Assembly: GCA_964537875.1 (NCBI GenBank)
Contig: CAZIDN010000004.1
Location: forward strand, 68,458 to 132,457
Reading direction: 5' to 3'
Length of the DNA stretch: 64,000 bases
DNA from: JAPKZH01 sp964537875
GTDB taxonomy: Bacteria; Acidobacteriota; Aminicenantia; Aminicenantales; UBA4085
Shown one piece after another: positions 44,154 to 52,644 of this stretch. Made by a program: the position numbers and the translations under genes. The first letter of the stretch is position 1; each line of letters begins with the position of its first letter. The notes under the pieces were generated by a model. The model was not told the DNA's origin. It worked only from the letters and a program-made list of their open reading frames with translations, and did not search any database.

Positions 44154-44717
44154 ATGACATATTTTCTCAGCCTTGGCAGCAATCTCGGAGATAAGAGGAG
44201 GAACCTGAAGCGGGCCATCGGCCATCTAAGAAACGCTTCTGTCAGAATTCTCCGAGCTTCATCTCTCTACCAAACCCAGCCGGTCGGAAAGGCCGATCAG
44301 CCCTGGTTTGTCAACCAGGCGGTGGAGGTTGAGACAGATCGTACGCCTTGGGCTTTCCTGGTCCTTCTTCAATCCATCGAAAAAAAAAAGGGGCGGACGA
44401 AGACGATCCGGAACGGTCCCCGGCTGATCGACCTGGACATCCTTTTAGCGGCAGATACCATTATGGACACTCCCGATCTGGTCATTCCCCATCCGCGAAT
44501 GACGGCCAGGAATTTTGTCCTTGTTCCCCTTTGCGAAATCGCCCCGGATGTCCTTCATCCCGTCCTGGGCAAGCCGGTAGCGGCTCTTTTGGCGGAATCC
44601 TGCGACCGCTCGGCCGTCCATAAGATCGGACGTTGGTCAAGCCGAAGCCGACCATCCGAACCCAGGCAAGAAATAGGATCCTTCTCTAAAACGCATTCTC
44701 GAAATGGCGGATCATGA
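44154..44717 (+). CDS. folK: 2-amino-4-hydroxy-6-hydroxymethyldihydropteridine pyrophosphokinase
   Basis: 187 residues. Folate pathway kinase that transfers pyrophosphate from ATP to the pterin. Motifs: FLSLGSNLGDKRRNL, SSLYQTQPVG, FVNQAVEVET, NGPRLIDLDILLA (Mg and pterin binding) and IPHPRMTARNFVLVPL. A C-terminal basic tail of about 30 residues is extra and overlaps the convergent yraN gene by 32 bases. Confidence 0.92.
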   Translation: MTYFLSLGSNLGDKRRNLKRAIGHLRNASVRILRASSLYQTQPVGKADQPWFVNQAVEVETDRTPWAFLVLLQSIEKKKGRTKTIRNGPRLIDLDILLAADTIMDTPDLVIPHPRMTARNFVLVPLCEIAPDVLHPVLGKPVAALLAESCDRSAVHKIGRWSSRSRPSEPRQEIGSFSKTHSRNGGS

Positions 44718-45054
44718 CCTGCCGATCGTTCCCGATCATCACGGAAAGCACGTCGAAGCGGCAGGGGACGTTTTCCAGGCGGTGTTTGGCCAGATAGCCC
44801 TGAGCGATCTTGCGGATTTGGGCCTGTTTGGCCGGCGTCACGGATTCCTCCGGAAAACCGAAAGCCCGGCTCGTCCGCGTCTTGACCTCGGCAAAGACCA
44901 GCGTTGTCCGATCGTAGGCGAGGATATCGATCTCACCCCGGAGAAGACGAAAGCCGCGTCCGACGATTTTATAGCCCTTTTTTTTAAGATAGCGGACGGC
45001 CGCTTCTTCACCCGTTTTGCCCAGGCTCAGCCTATCTTTTTGAGGGCTTTCCAT
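44686..45054 (-). CDS. yraN: YraN/UPF0102 family endonuclease-like protein
   Basis: 122 residues. Restriction-endonuclease-like fold with the family block GKTGEEAAVRYLKKKGYKI, GEIDILAYD and FAEVKTR (the D-x-n-[EQ]-x-K pattern). Length is normal. ATG 45054 lies inside the 3' end of cysS (28-base overlap). Cellular role of the family remains poorly known. Confidence 0.88.
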   Translation of the reverse strand: MESPQKDRLSLGKTGEEAAVRYLKKKGYKIVGRGFRLLRGEIDILAYDRTTLVFAEVKTRTSRAFGFPEESVTPAKQAQIRKIAQGYLAKHRLENVPCRFDVLSVMIGNDRQVMIRHFENAF

Positions 45055-46430
45055 CGAACCCCGTCTTTGGTGTCTTCGAGGGCGATGCCCGCCTGGAGGA
45101 GTTCTTTGCGGATTTGGTCGGCCAACCCGTATTGTTTTGCCCGGCGTGCCTCTTCCCGCCGCTCGATTTTCTTGACGACGTCCTCCGGCAGCGATGCCTT
45201 CTGTTTAGCAGGCAGAACGGCCAGGACGCCGTCAAGACGATAGACGAAGGCCGATAGGGCTTCTGCATCACCCGCCCGGATTTTTTCTTCCATGATCAGG
45301 ATGTTCGCTTTTTTGATGAGCTCGAAAAGGGCCGTCAGAGCCACGGAAATGTTGAGGTCGTCGCCGAGGCCTCCGATGAATTTCTCTTGGGTTTCTTGGA
45401 TTAATTTTGTGATGGAAGGGCTGTCTCCGGCGGGAAAGCTTCGGGTTTCCATCTCGTAGAGAAAGTCCTTGATCCTCTGAACCGAAGCCTTGGCCTGGTC
45501 CAGGGCCTCGAACGTGAAATTCAGCACTTTGCGGTAATGCGTGGAGAGGAGAAGAAAGCGAATGTCCAGAGGATCGGCCTGCTTTTGCCTCAAATCCCGG
45601 AGGGTGAAATGGTTTCCCTTGGACTTGGACATTTTTTCGCCGTTGACGATGAGATGATGGCAGTGGAGCCAGTAGTTTACAAAGGGGTGCCCGGAATAGG
45701 CTTCGGACTGGGCGATCTCGTTTTCGTGGTGAGGAAAGATGTTGTCCACGCCGCCGCAGTGGATATCGAAGGTTTCCCCCAGGTACTTGGAGCTCATCGC
45801 CGAGCATTCGATGTGCCAGCCGGGCCGGCCGGGGCCGATGGCGGTATCCCAGAATGGCTCTCCTTCTTTTCTGGCCTTCCAGAGGGCAAAATCCTGGGCG
45901 CTCTCCTTTTCATATTCATCGTCCTCGACCCGCTCCGTCGATTGGAGCTCGTCCGTGCGGATCTTGGACAGCTTTCCGTACTCCGGGAATTTGGCGATGC
46001 TGAAATAGACCGAGCCGTCTTTGACATAGGCATAGCCCTTGTCCAGGAGCCCCCTGATAAGCCTGACCATGTCGGGAATGTGTTCCGTGGCCCGCGGATA
46101 ATGATCGGCAGGGGCGACCCGAAGGAGACGGGTATCCTCAAAAAAGGCTTGGATAAATTTCGCCGTGTATTGCTCCAGGCTGACGCCCTGGGCCTCGGCC
46201 CCTTTGATGGTCTTGTCGTCCACATCGGTAATGTTCATGACATGGCTGACCCTGTAACCGGCGAATTGGAGGAATCGCTTCAAAAGATCCTCGAAGAGGT
46301 AGGCCCGGAAGTTTCCGATATGGGCGTAATCATAAACTGTAGGCCCGCACGTATAGAGTTTGACTTCGCCCGGAACGATGGACCGGAAGGTTTCTTTGCC
46401 TCCGCTGAGCGTATTGAAGAATTGGATCAC
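45027..46430 (-). CDS. cysS: Cysteinyl-tRNA synthetase
   Basis: 467 residues. Class I aminoacyl-tRNA synthetase: zinc and HIGH region YTCGPTVYDYAHIGNFRAY, ADHYPRATEHIPDM, GWHIECSAMS, HCGGVDNIFPHHENE and the KMSKS signature EKMSKSKGN. The start is GTG at 46430 (MIQFFNTLSGG matches the family N-terminus). No ribosome site precedes it, and a TATAAT box lies only nine bases upstream, so the message may be leaderless. Confidence 0.95.
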   Translation of the reverse strand: MIQFFNTLSGGKETFRSIVPGEVKLYTCGPTVYDYAHIGNFRAYLFEDLLKRFLQFAGYRVSHVMNITDVDDKTIKGAEAQGVSLEQYTAKFIQAFFEDTRLLRVAPADHYPRATEHIPDMVRLIRGLLDKGYAYVKDGSVYFSIAKFPEYGKLSKIRTDELQSTERVEDDEYEKESAQDFALWKARKEGEPFWDTAIGPGRPGWHIECSAMSSKYLGETFDIHCGGVDNIFPHHENEIAQSEAYSGHPFVNYWLHCHHLIVNGEKMSKSKGNHFTLRDLRQKQADPLDIRFLLLSTHYRKVLNFTFEALDQAKASVQRIKDFLYEMETRSFPAGDSPSITKLIQETQEKFIGGLGDDLNISVALTALFELIKKANILIMEEKIRAGDAEALSAFVYRLDGVLAVLPAKQKASLPEDVVKKIERREEARRAKQYGLADQIRKELLQAGIALEDTKDGVRWKALKKIG

Positions 46431-46438
46431 GAGGGCTT

Positions 46439-46444
46439 ATTATA
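46439..46444 (-). promoter_or_regulatory. -10 box of cysS, positioned for a leaderless transcript
   Basis: TATAAT on the minus strand with a poor -35. Transcription would begin about two bases before the GTG start at 46430. Confidence 0.45.
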
Positions 46445-46492
46445 ATGCCTAAAAAGACCAAAATAAAGGGCTTCTTCTCGGCCTCCGTTCGA

Positions 46493-46521
46493 TTGACCGG
46501 TTCGTTCGTTTATGCCATAAT
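46493..46521 (+). promoter_or_regulatory. Putative promoter of the LKR/SDH remnant and Memo-family gene
   Basis: TTGACC (46493-46498), 17 bases, CATAAT (46516-46521; 5 of 6). Confidence 0.5.
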
Positions 46522-46563
46522 TATCCGTTCATTCTTTCGTGTTTATCCATATCAGACGCCGTC

Positions 46564-47007
46564 ATGACGAATATCATCGGAATCCGAGCCGAAGACAAAA
46601 ACCCCTGGGAACGCCGGTCCCCGTTGATCCCGAGCCACGTTGGAGAGCTCATCCGGGCCAACGCCTTGGATATTCTGGAGATGCGTATGCTGGAAAAACT
46701 CCGCTATCAGCCGGGTGAGAGGGACATGATCGTTCTTCGGCACGATTTTTTGGCGACAGGTCCCGGTCCAAAAAAACAGAAGATTGTATCGACGCTCGTT
46801 GACTATGGAATCCCCAACGGCGATTCTTCCATGGCCCGAACGGTCGGGCTTCCCGCCGCGATCGGAACGCGCCTCATCCTTGAAGGTAAGGTCCAGGCCA
46901 AAGGCGTTCTGATCCCTGTCCTGCCGGAGATCTACGAGCCCATTCTCGATGAACTCCGCGAGCATGGGCTCATCTTTAAGCAAGAGCGAAGGCCTACAGA
47001 GCCTTGA
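46564..47007 (+). pseudogene. Internally deleted lysine-ketoglutarate reductase/saccharopine dehydrogenase (fusion of both ends)
   Basis: 147 codons, open and in frame. Residues 1-33 (IGIRAEDKNPWERRSPLIP) match the N-terminus of LKR of the bifunctional lysine-degradation enzyme. Residues from about 35 on (GERDMIVLRHDFL, VDYGIPNGDSSMARTVGLPA, IPVLPEIYEP) match the extreme C-terminus of saccharopine dehydrogenase. The roughly 700+ residues that normally lie between are gone without frame loss. The product cannot contain either nucleotide-binding site and is unlikely to be an enzyme. It retains a promoter and is followed 13 bases later by a Memo-family gene. Confidence 0.75.
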
Positions 47008-47020
47008 GAAAGGAGGGGGC

Positions 47021-47827
47021 ATGAGAAGAAAAGCAGCGGTGGCGGGGTATTTTTATCCGGCCCGCGCCGGCGAGCTGCGCCGGATGCTGGCCCAGATGGT
47101 CTTGCCCAAAGAAAAAAAAGAGACGGCCAAGGCCGTCGTGTCGCCCCACGCCGGTTTTATCTATTCCGGACCGGTCGCCGGCGCCGTCTATTCCTCTGTG
47201 AAAATCACCGACACGGTGGTCCTTCTGGCGCCCAGTCACAGGCCGATCCGCCCGACATTTGCTCTTATGACAGAGGGAGACTGGGAGACTCCGCTCGGGA
47301 CGCTGCCGGTGGCCGGAGACCTGGCCGGCCTGATCATGGAATATTCCAAATACGTGCGGGATGACCCGTCGGCCCACCTTCAGGAGCACTCACTCGAGGT
47401 CCAGCTTCCGTTTCTCCAGTTTTTCAAGCCGGAATTTTCCATCGTTCCCATCTCGATCTCCTATCTGGCTTCGTATGACGAGTTGGAAAATTTGGGCGGG
47501 GCCGTAGCCCGGGGAATCCGGGAGCTCGACAAGGACACGCTCATCGTCGCCAGCACGGATATGAGCCACTATATCAGCGCCGAGGAAGCTCGGGAAAAGG
47601 ATTTCTTGGCCATCCAAAAGGTCCTGGACCTTGATCCCCGGGGGCTCTTCGACGTCGTGAAACGGGAAGATATCAGCATGTGCGGCTTTCAGCCGACGGC
47701 GGCCGCTCTGGTCGCGGCCAACGACCTCGGGGCGGACAAGGCCGAACTCATCAAATACGCGACGTCGGGCGATCAAACCGGCGATTATCGGGAAGTCGTC
47801 GGATACGCCGGAATCCGAATCCGGTAG
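47021..47827 (+). CDS. amrB: AmmeMemoRadiSam system protein B (Memo family)
   Basis: 268 residues. Memo fold with RKAAVAGYFYPA, VSPHAGFIYSGPVAGAVY, LLAPSHR, EHSLEVQLPFLQ and STDMSHY; the conserved His, Asp and Cys (SMCGFQPTAA) align with the metal site of non-heme-iron dioxygenase-like Memo proteins. In many genomes it occurs with an AMMECR1 protein and a radical SAM enzyme, but neither is adjacent here. AAAGGAGG precedes ATG 47021. Function of the system is not settled. Confidence 0.9.
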   Translation: MRRKAAVAGYFYPARAGELRRMLAQMVLPKEKKETAKAVVSPHAGFIYSGPVAGAVYSSVKITDTVVLLAPSHRPIRPTFALMTEGDWETPLGTLPVAGDLAGLIMEYSKYVRDDPSAHLQEHSLEVQLPFLQFFKPEFSIVPISISYLASYDELENLGGAVARGIRELDKDTLIVASTDMSHYISAEEAREKDFLAIQKVLDLDPRGLFDVVKREDISMCGFQPTAAALVAANDLGADKAELIKYATSGDQTGDYREVVGYAGIRIR

Positions 47828-47974
47828 CAGAACAAATGAGACGACTTCTCTAATTCATATCAGGCAGACCATCATTGCCCTGCCGGGATGGATTGTCCAC
47901 AGGCTTTTGGGGAGGAGCTTTGGAATCCGCCGAAAAATCCCGTTGGAGAGAGAATCCTTTTCAAGGCTCCGCCG

Positions 47975-48003
47975 TTGACACCCGGTCAGGAGTCCTGTAA
48001 AAT
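47975..48003 (+). promoter_or_regulatory. hrcA promoter with palindrome in the spacer, no CIRCE
   Basis: TTGACA (47975-47980), 17 bases, TAAAAT (47998-48003). The spacer carries the perfect palindrome CAGGAGTCCTG (47987-47997) abutting the -10, and TGAC-N5-GTCA (47976-47988) overlaps the -35. No TTAGCACTC-N9-GAGTGCTAA element is present. Confidence 0.6.
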
Positions 48004-48017
48004 TCGGTGAGAACGCC

Positions 48018-49061
48018 GTGAAAAACCTCATTTTGAGAGAAAAAGACAAGCTCGTCCTGAGCGCGATTGCCGAGAACTATCTCAAGATCGGGAAAGCCAT
48101 CAGTTCGGGCTTCATCTACCAAAAGAGGATCCTCGCGGATTCCCCGGCGACCATCCGGAACATCATGTCCAAGCTGGAGGACCTGGGATTCCTGTCCCAG
48201 CCCCACGCCTCCTCGGGCCGCGTTCCGACGGACAAAGGCTTGAGGTTTTACGTCAACAGCCTCCTCGAAGAGGCCCCGCTCTCGCTCGACCAGATGAACC
48301 TCTTCTCCCGGGAGCTTTCGGTGAAAAAGGGGGACTTGAAATCGCTTCTCCATCAGGCTTCGCGCGTCCTGGCCGAACATTCCGACAGCCTGGGATTCGT
48401 CCTTTCCCCGCGGATCTCGAAGATCAACCTGCATCACGTCCGGTTCATCAAGATCGCCGAGAACAAGGTCATGATCATCCTTCTGACATCGTTCAACATG
48501 GTCTTGACCGAGGTCGTCGCCTCGGACGCCTATTTTGACCAGCTCGAGCTCGACCAGGCTTCCCACTACATCAACCAGAACTTCCATGGGAAAAACCTTC
48601 TTTTGGTCAGGGATTATCTTCTGGGCGAGCTCCCCAAGTACCAATCCAGGTTCGAAAGCGCCTTCAAAAAGCTGATAACCCTGCTTCGGGCGTCCATCTT
48701 CCAGGAGGAGGAGGAGAGTCAGATCATTCTTCAGGGAACGGCCCAGTTGATCGACAAGTTCGGAATGTCTCATATCGACCAGCTCAAATCCCTTTTCCAG
48801 AACTTCGAGGAGAAGGCTAACCTGGCTAAGCTTCTCTCGGATTTCATTGCCCTGGACCGGGTCAAAGTCCTGATCGGGTCGGAGTCCAACGTGCCGCTCA
48901 TCTCCGACTGCTCGCTCGTCCTGTCCCATTATGGGGACAAGCTCCAGGTGCTCGGCTCCTTGGGGATCATCGGCCCCAAGCGCATCCCCTACAAGAAGAT
49001 CATTCCGCTGGTCGATAATGTGGCCAGGAAACTGAGCCAGACCATCAGCCAAAATCAGTGA
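48018..49061 (+). CDS. hrcA: Heat-inducible transcription repressor HrcA
   Basis: 347 residues. N-terminal winged helix (LILREKDKLVLSAIAENYLK, SPATIRNIMSKLEDLGFLSQ, PHASSGRVPTDKGLRFYV) and the GAF-like/dimerisation core of HrcA, ending NVARKLSQTI. It represses groE/dnaK operons through CIRCE in other bacteria. Here it leads its own operon, whose promoter has a different palindrome. GTG 48018 begins the family-conserved N-terminus. Confidence 0.93.
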   Translation: MKNLILREKDKLVLSAIAENYLKIGKAISSGFIYQKRILADSPATIRNIMSKLEDLGFLSQPHASSGRVPTDKGLRFYVNSLLEEAPLSLDQMNLFSRELSVKKGDLKSLLHQASRVLAEHSDSLGFVLSPRISKINLHHVRFIKIAENKVMIILLTSFNMVLTEVVASDAYFDQLELDQASHYINQNFHGKNLLLVRDYLLGELPKYQSRFESAFKKLITLLRASIFQEEEESQIILQGTAQLIDKFGMSHIDQLKSLFQNFEEKANLAKLLSDFIALDRVKVLIGSESNVPLISDCSLVLSHYGDKLQVLGSLGIIGPKRIPYKKIIPLVDNVARKLSQTISQNQ

Positions 49062-49075
49062 CAAGGTGAATTGCC

Positions 49076-49729
49076 ATGAATTTTGAAGATTCCAAGGTCA
49101 AAGACGATATCTACGAGATTTCCGAAATCCCCGATGAGGACGATACCGCCCTGAGAGAAGCGATGCTCCCCAAGAAGCCGGAATCCAAGGAGCCTGCCAA
49201 AGACCACAAGAAAGCGGAAAAGCCCGAGCATGATGAGGCGAAATCCTTCAAGAACAGGCTGAAGAAACGGGATGGCGAGATCAAGAATCTCAAGAAGGAG
49301 AACGAAGCCCTCCTGGATAAATACATGAGAGCCGTCGCCGAAATGGAAAATCTCCGCAAACGGCTGGAGCGCGAAAAACAGGAGTTTTATCAATTCGCCC
49401 TGGGCGAGTTCCTGCGGGAGATCTTGACCGTCCTGGACAATTTCGAGCGGGCCCTCAAGAACAAGGACCAGACCGATGGAAAGAGTTTTCAGGAAGGGAT
49501 CGAATTGATCGCCAAGCAATTCACCGACCTCATCCGGAAACGCGGCGTGGAGGCGATCGAGGCGGTCCAAAAGAAATTCGATCCCAATTTTCACCAAGCC
49601 GTCCTGACCGAAGAATCCGACCAGGTTGAGGAACCGCTCGTCGGGGAAGAGCTGCAGAAGGGTTACACTCTCAGCGGCAGACTCCTCCGCCCGTCCCTGG
49701 TCAAGGTGATCATTCCGAAAAAGGATTAA
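49076..49729 (+). CDS. grpE: Nucleotide exchange factor GrpE
   Basis: 217 residues. A charged N-terminus, long coiled coil (about 60-110, NRLKKRDGEIKNLKKENEA) and the conserved beta-domain and motif EMENLRKRLEREK, LDNFERAL, GVEAI, FDPNFHQAV, LVGEELQKGY. It is the only grpE in the window and therefore probably serves both DnaK proteins. Confidence 0.93.
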   Translation: MNFEDSKVKDDIYEISEIPDEDDTALREAMLPKKPESKEPAKDHKKAEKPEHDEAKSFKNRLKKRDGEIKNLKKENEALLDKYMRAVAEMENLRKRLEREKQEFYQFALGEFLREILTVLDNFERALKNKDQTDGKSFQEGIELIAKQFTDLIRKRGVEAIEAVQKKFDPNFHQAVLTEESDQVEEPLVGEELQKGYTLSGRLLRPSLVKVIIPKKD

Positions 49730-49730
49730 C

Positions 49731-51329
49731 ATGGGCCACGTCATCGGCATCGACCTGGGTACAACGTATTCCTGCATGGCTTATCTCATCGGGGAATCGG
49801 CCAAGGTGATCCCCAACCTCGAAGGCGCTCCGACCACGCCATCCATGGTCAGCTTCACGTCCTCGGGCGAGACGTTGATCGGAAACCTGGCCATGCGGCA
49901 GGCCGTGACGAATCCCGAGAACACCTTGTTTGCCATCAAACGTCTGATCGGCCGGAAATACAATTCGCCGGAGGTGAGCGAAGCGCGCCAGCGGATGCCC
50001 TATAAAATCGCCGAGGCGCCCAACGGAGACATCTTGATCGAGGTCGGGTCCCAGCTCATCACGCCCCAGGAAATATCGGCCAAAATCCTGGGATACCTCA
50101 AATCCTGTGCCGCGTCCTACTTCGGCGAGGAGGTCAAGGATGCCGTCGTCACCGTGCCCGCTCATTTCGATGACCATCAGAGACAGGCGACCAAAGACGC
50201 CGGCACGATCGCCGGCCTCAATGTTCTACGGGTCATCAACGAACCGACGGCGGCCAGCCTCGCCTACGGCCTCAACCTGAAGAAGGCCGGAGCTGTGGCC
50301 GTGTTTGACCTGGGAGGAGGTACGTTCGACATCACCATCCTTGAAATCAACAACGGCGTCTTTCACGTCCTGGCCACGAACGGCGATTCCTATCTCGGCG
50401 GCGAAGATTTCGACCGGCGCATCGTCGACTGGCTGCTGGAAGAATTCAGGAAAGACCACAAGATCGATATCTCCCCGGACAAATACGCCCTTCAAAGAAT
50501 CAAAGAGGCCGCCGAGCGGGCCAAGCGCGAGCTGTCCTTTACCCTGGAAACGGAAATCAACCTGCCTTTTATCGGCTCCGATGCCGTCGGCTCGAAACAC
50601 CTGCGCAAATCGCTGAGCCGATCGCTCCTGGAAGAGCTGACAAAAGACCTCGTCGAAAAATCCATACCCCTGATGCAGCTGGCGATCGAGGAAAGCGGGC
50701 TCAAGCCCGAGGCGATCGAGGATGTCATCCTCGTCGGCGGCCAAACGCGGATGCCCTTGGTCAAGAAACGGGTCGCCGAGTTCTTTCAAAAAGAGCCCAA
50801 TGACAAGCTCAACCCGGATGAGAGCGTGGCCATGGGGGCGGCCATTCAATCGGGAATCCTTCGCGGCGAGCTCAATGAGTTGGTCCTTCTCTTGGACGTC
50901 ACATCGCTCTCCCTGGGGATCGAGACGGAAAACGACGGTTTTGAAAAAATCATCGATAAAAATACCACCATTCCCACAAAAAGGACAAAGCCCTTCACGA
51001 CGGTAGAGCATGACCAGCGGCGGGTGAGGATCCACGTCCTGCAGGGGGAAAGCCACCATGCGTCCGAAAACACATCGCTGGCCATGTTCGACCTGGTCGG
51101 GATCTCCCCGGCTCCGGCCGGAGTTCCCCAGATCGATGTGTCGTTCGAGATTGATGCGGACGGCATCGTCAAGGTCTCGGCCCGCGATATTTCCTCGGCC
51201 AGAGAACAGAAAATTCTGATCCAGCCGTCGTCCGGGCTCAGCCGGGAAGAGCTGAACAACATCGTGGTGAGAGAACGGGAAAAGGAAGCCAAGGAAACGA
51301 CATCGAATGGAAAAAAAGGATTATTATGA
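49731..51329 (+). CDS. DnaK-type chaperone lacking the C-terminal lid
   Basis: 532 residues against about 640 for DnaK. The ATPase domain is complete (IGIDLGTTYSCMAYL, VFDLGGGTFDITILEI, VILVGGQTRMPLV), as is the beta-sandwich (QGESHHASENTSLAMFDLVG, VSFEIDADGIVKVSARD). The frame ends at about the first lid helix (SGLSREELNNIVVRERE), and its last 23 bases overlap dnaJ. There is no sign of a frameshift tail, so the short form looks fixed. A lidless Hsp70 should exchange substrate fast. Co-operonic with hrcA, grpE and dnaJ. Confidence 0.9.
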   Translation: MGHVIGIDLGTTYSCMAYLIGESAKVIPNLEGAPTTPSMVSFTSSGETLIGNLAMRQAVTNPENTLFAIKRLIGRKYNSPEVSEARQRMPYKIAEAPNGDILIEVGSQLITPQEISAKILGYLKSCAASYFGEEVKDAVVTVPAHFDDHQRQATKDAGTIAGLNVLRVINEPTAASLAYGLNLKKAGAVAVFDLGGGTFDITILEINNGVFHVLATNGDSYLGGEDFDRRIVDWLLEEFRKDHKIDISPDKYALQRIKEAAERAKRELSFTLETEINLPFIGSDAVGSKHLRKSLSRSLLEELTKDLVEKSIPLMQLAIEESGLKPEAIEDVILVGGQTRMPLVKKRVAEFFQKEPNDKLNPDESVAMGAAIQSGILRGELNELVLLLDVTSLSLGIETENDGFEKIIDKNTTIPTKRTKPFTTVEHDQRRVRIHVLQGESHHASENTSLAMFDLVGISPAPAGVPQIDVSFEIDADGIVKVSARDISSAREQKILIQPSSGLSREELNNIVVREREKEAKETTSNGKKGLL

Positions 51330-52446
51330 CATCCTCGGCGTCTCGCGGGGCGCCTCCGCCGAAGAGATAAAAAAAGCTTACCGTCAGCTGGCCCTCAAGT
51401 ATCATCCCGATCGGAATCAGGGTGACAAAGAGGCTGAGGAAAAATTCAAGGAAGGCGCCGAAGCCTACAGCGTCCTCGGCGATCCCCAGAAACGGGCGAC
51501 GTACGACCGGTTCGGCCATGATGGCCTCCGGGGCGAGGGCTTCACCGGGTTCTCGGGCTACGATTCGTCCGTCTTCGAGGATTTTGAGGATATCCTGGGC
51601 AACTTCTTCGGATTCAGTTTCGGCTTCGGGGATTTCTTCGGGACCGGGGCCGGGCAGCGGCGGCGCTCTCCCCAGAGAGGCCGGGACTTGGTGCTCGAAA
51701 TCGATATCAGCCTGGAAGAGGCGGCCGTGGGTATCGAAAAGGAGATCTCGCTCAACCGGGCCGAATTCTGTCCCTCCTGCCAAGGGACAAGACTCCGCCC
51801 GGGTGCCAGGAAAGCCGCATGTCCGGCCTGCGGAGGCAGGGGCCAGATCCGCCACCAGCAGGGCTTTTTCACGGTGGCCAGGACATGCTCGCACTGCGGC
51901 GGCGAAGGCGAGGTGATCACGGCGCCTTGCGAAGAGTGCAAGGGCTCCGGCCATATCCGCCAGAAACGGACGCTGAAGGTCCAAATCCCGTCCGGCATAG
52001 AAGACGGCTCGCGACTGCGAGTTTCCGGTGAAGGCGAGGCGGGTGAGCGAGGGGTTCCTCGCGGCGACCTCTATGTCGCGGTCAGGGTCAAGAAGCATCC
52101 CTTCTTCGAACGCCAAAACCAGCATCTATCCTGCGAGATCTTGATTTCCTTCGCCCAGGCCGCCCTGGGCATCACCGCGGAAATCCCGACCCTCGACGGA
52201 AACGAAAGCCTGAAGATACCGGCGGGGACGCAGTCCGGGGAAGTCTTTCGCCTGCGGGGAAAGGGGATGAGGGACCTGGAGAGCCGACGAACCGGAGATT
52301 TGTTCGTCAAGGTCCTTGTCCAAACGCCGGCCGACATCAGTAAAGAACAGAGGAATCTTCTCCGGCAGCTGGCCGAGCTGCGCGGAGAAAAACTGGAGCG
52401 GCTCGACAAGATCGATATCCAGAAAAACAAAAATCTCGTCCATTAG
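51307..52446 (+). CDS. dnaJ: Chaperone DnaJ (second copy)
   Basis: 379 residues. J domain DYYDILGVSRG with YHPD, Gly/Phe linker (FGFSFGFGDFFG), zinc center with CPSCQGTR, CPACGGRG, CSHCGGEG and CEECKGSG, and the client-binding C-terminal domain (GDLYVAVRV, GTQSGEVFRLRGKG). The first zinc repeat departs from CxxCxGxG. It overlaps the lidless dnaK gene and is likely its dedicated partner. Confidence 0.94.
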   Translation: MEKKDYYDILGVSRGASAEEIKKAYRQLALKYHPDRNQGDKEAEEKFKEGAEAYSVLGDPQKRATYDRFGHDGLRGEGFTGFSGYDSSVFEDFEDILGNFFGFSFGFGDFFGTGAGQRRRSPQRGRDLVLEIDISLEEAAVGIEKEISLNRAEFCPSCQGTRLRPGARKAACPACGGRGQIRHQQGFFTVARTCSHCGGEGEVITAPCEECKGSGHIRQKRTLKVQIPSGIEDGSRLRVSGEGEAGERGVPRGDLYVAVRVKKHPFFERQNQHLSCEILISFAQAALGITAEIPTLDGNESLKIPAGTQSGEVFRLRGKGMRDLESRRTGDLFVKVLVQTPADISKEQRNLLRQLAELRGEKLERLDKIDIQKNKNLVH

Positions 52447-52454
52447 AGCGGCGC

Positions 52455-52634
52455 TTGACATCGAACCATTTCTTCATCCAAAAAAGCCTGGCCGGCGGGC
52501 CTTGGCTGTGCCTTGAAGGCCGCGAGCATCATCATCTGAGCAAAGTCGCCCGGCTCCGGCCCCGAGACGAGATCTGGCTTTGTGATGAAGAGGGGGCCCG
52601 ATACCGGGCGATGGCGATCCGCTCACATTTTTAG
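52455..52634 (+). pseudogene. rsmE remnant (N-terminal PUA-like domain of 16S rRNA m3U1498 methyltransferase)
   Basis: From TTG 52455, 59 codons read SNHFFIQKSLAGGPW, LEGREHHHLSKVARLRPRDE and DEEGARYRA before a TAG at 52632. This is the RsmE N-terminal pattern (HFF, HHLxxVxRLRxGD, DxxGxxYxA). The SPOUT methyltransferase domain is missing; the kinase gene begins ten bases later. The remnant fills the gap between dnaJ and the kinase and keeps the dnaJ-rsmE order common in bacteria. Confidence 0.75.
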
Positions 52635-52644
52635 GATTCTTGAC

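Noticed and set aside
47828..48017. CIRCE element before hrcA
   Set aside because: No TTAGCACTC half-site or 9-base-spaced inverted repeat is present.
49731..51329. Lidless dnaK as a frameshifted pseudogene
   Set aside because: All core motifs are intact and the stop lies within a tidy overlap with dnaJ; no lid-coding sequence follows in another frame.
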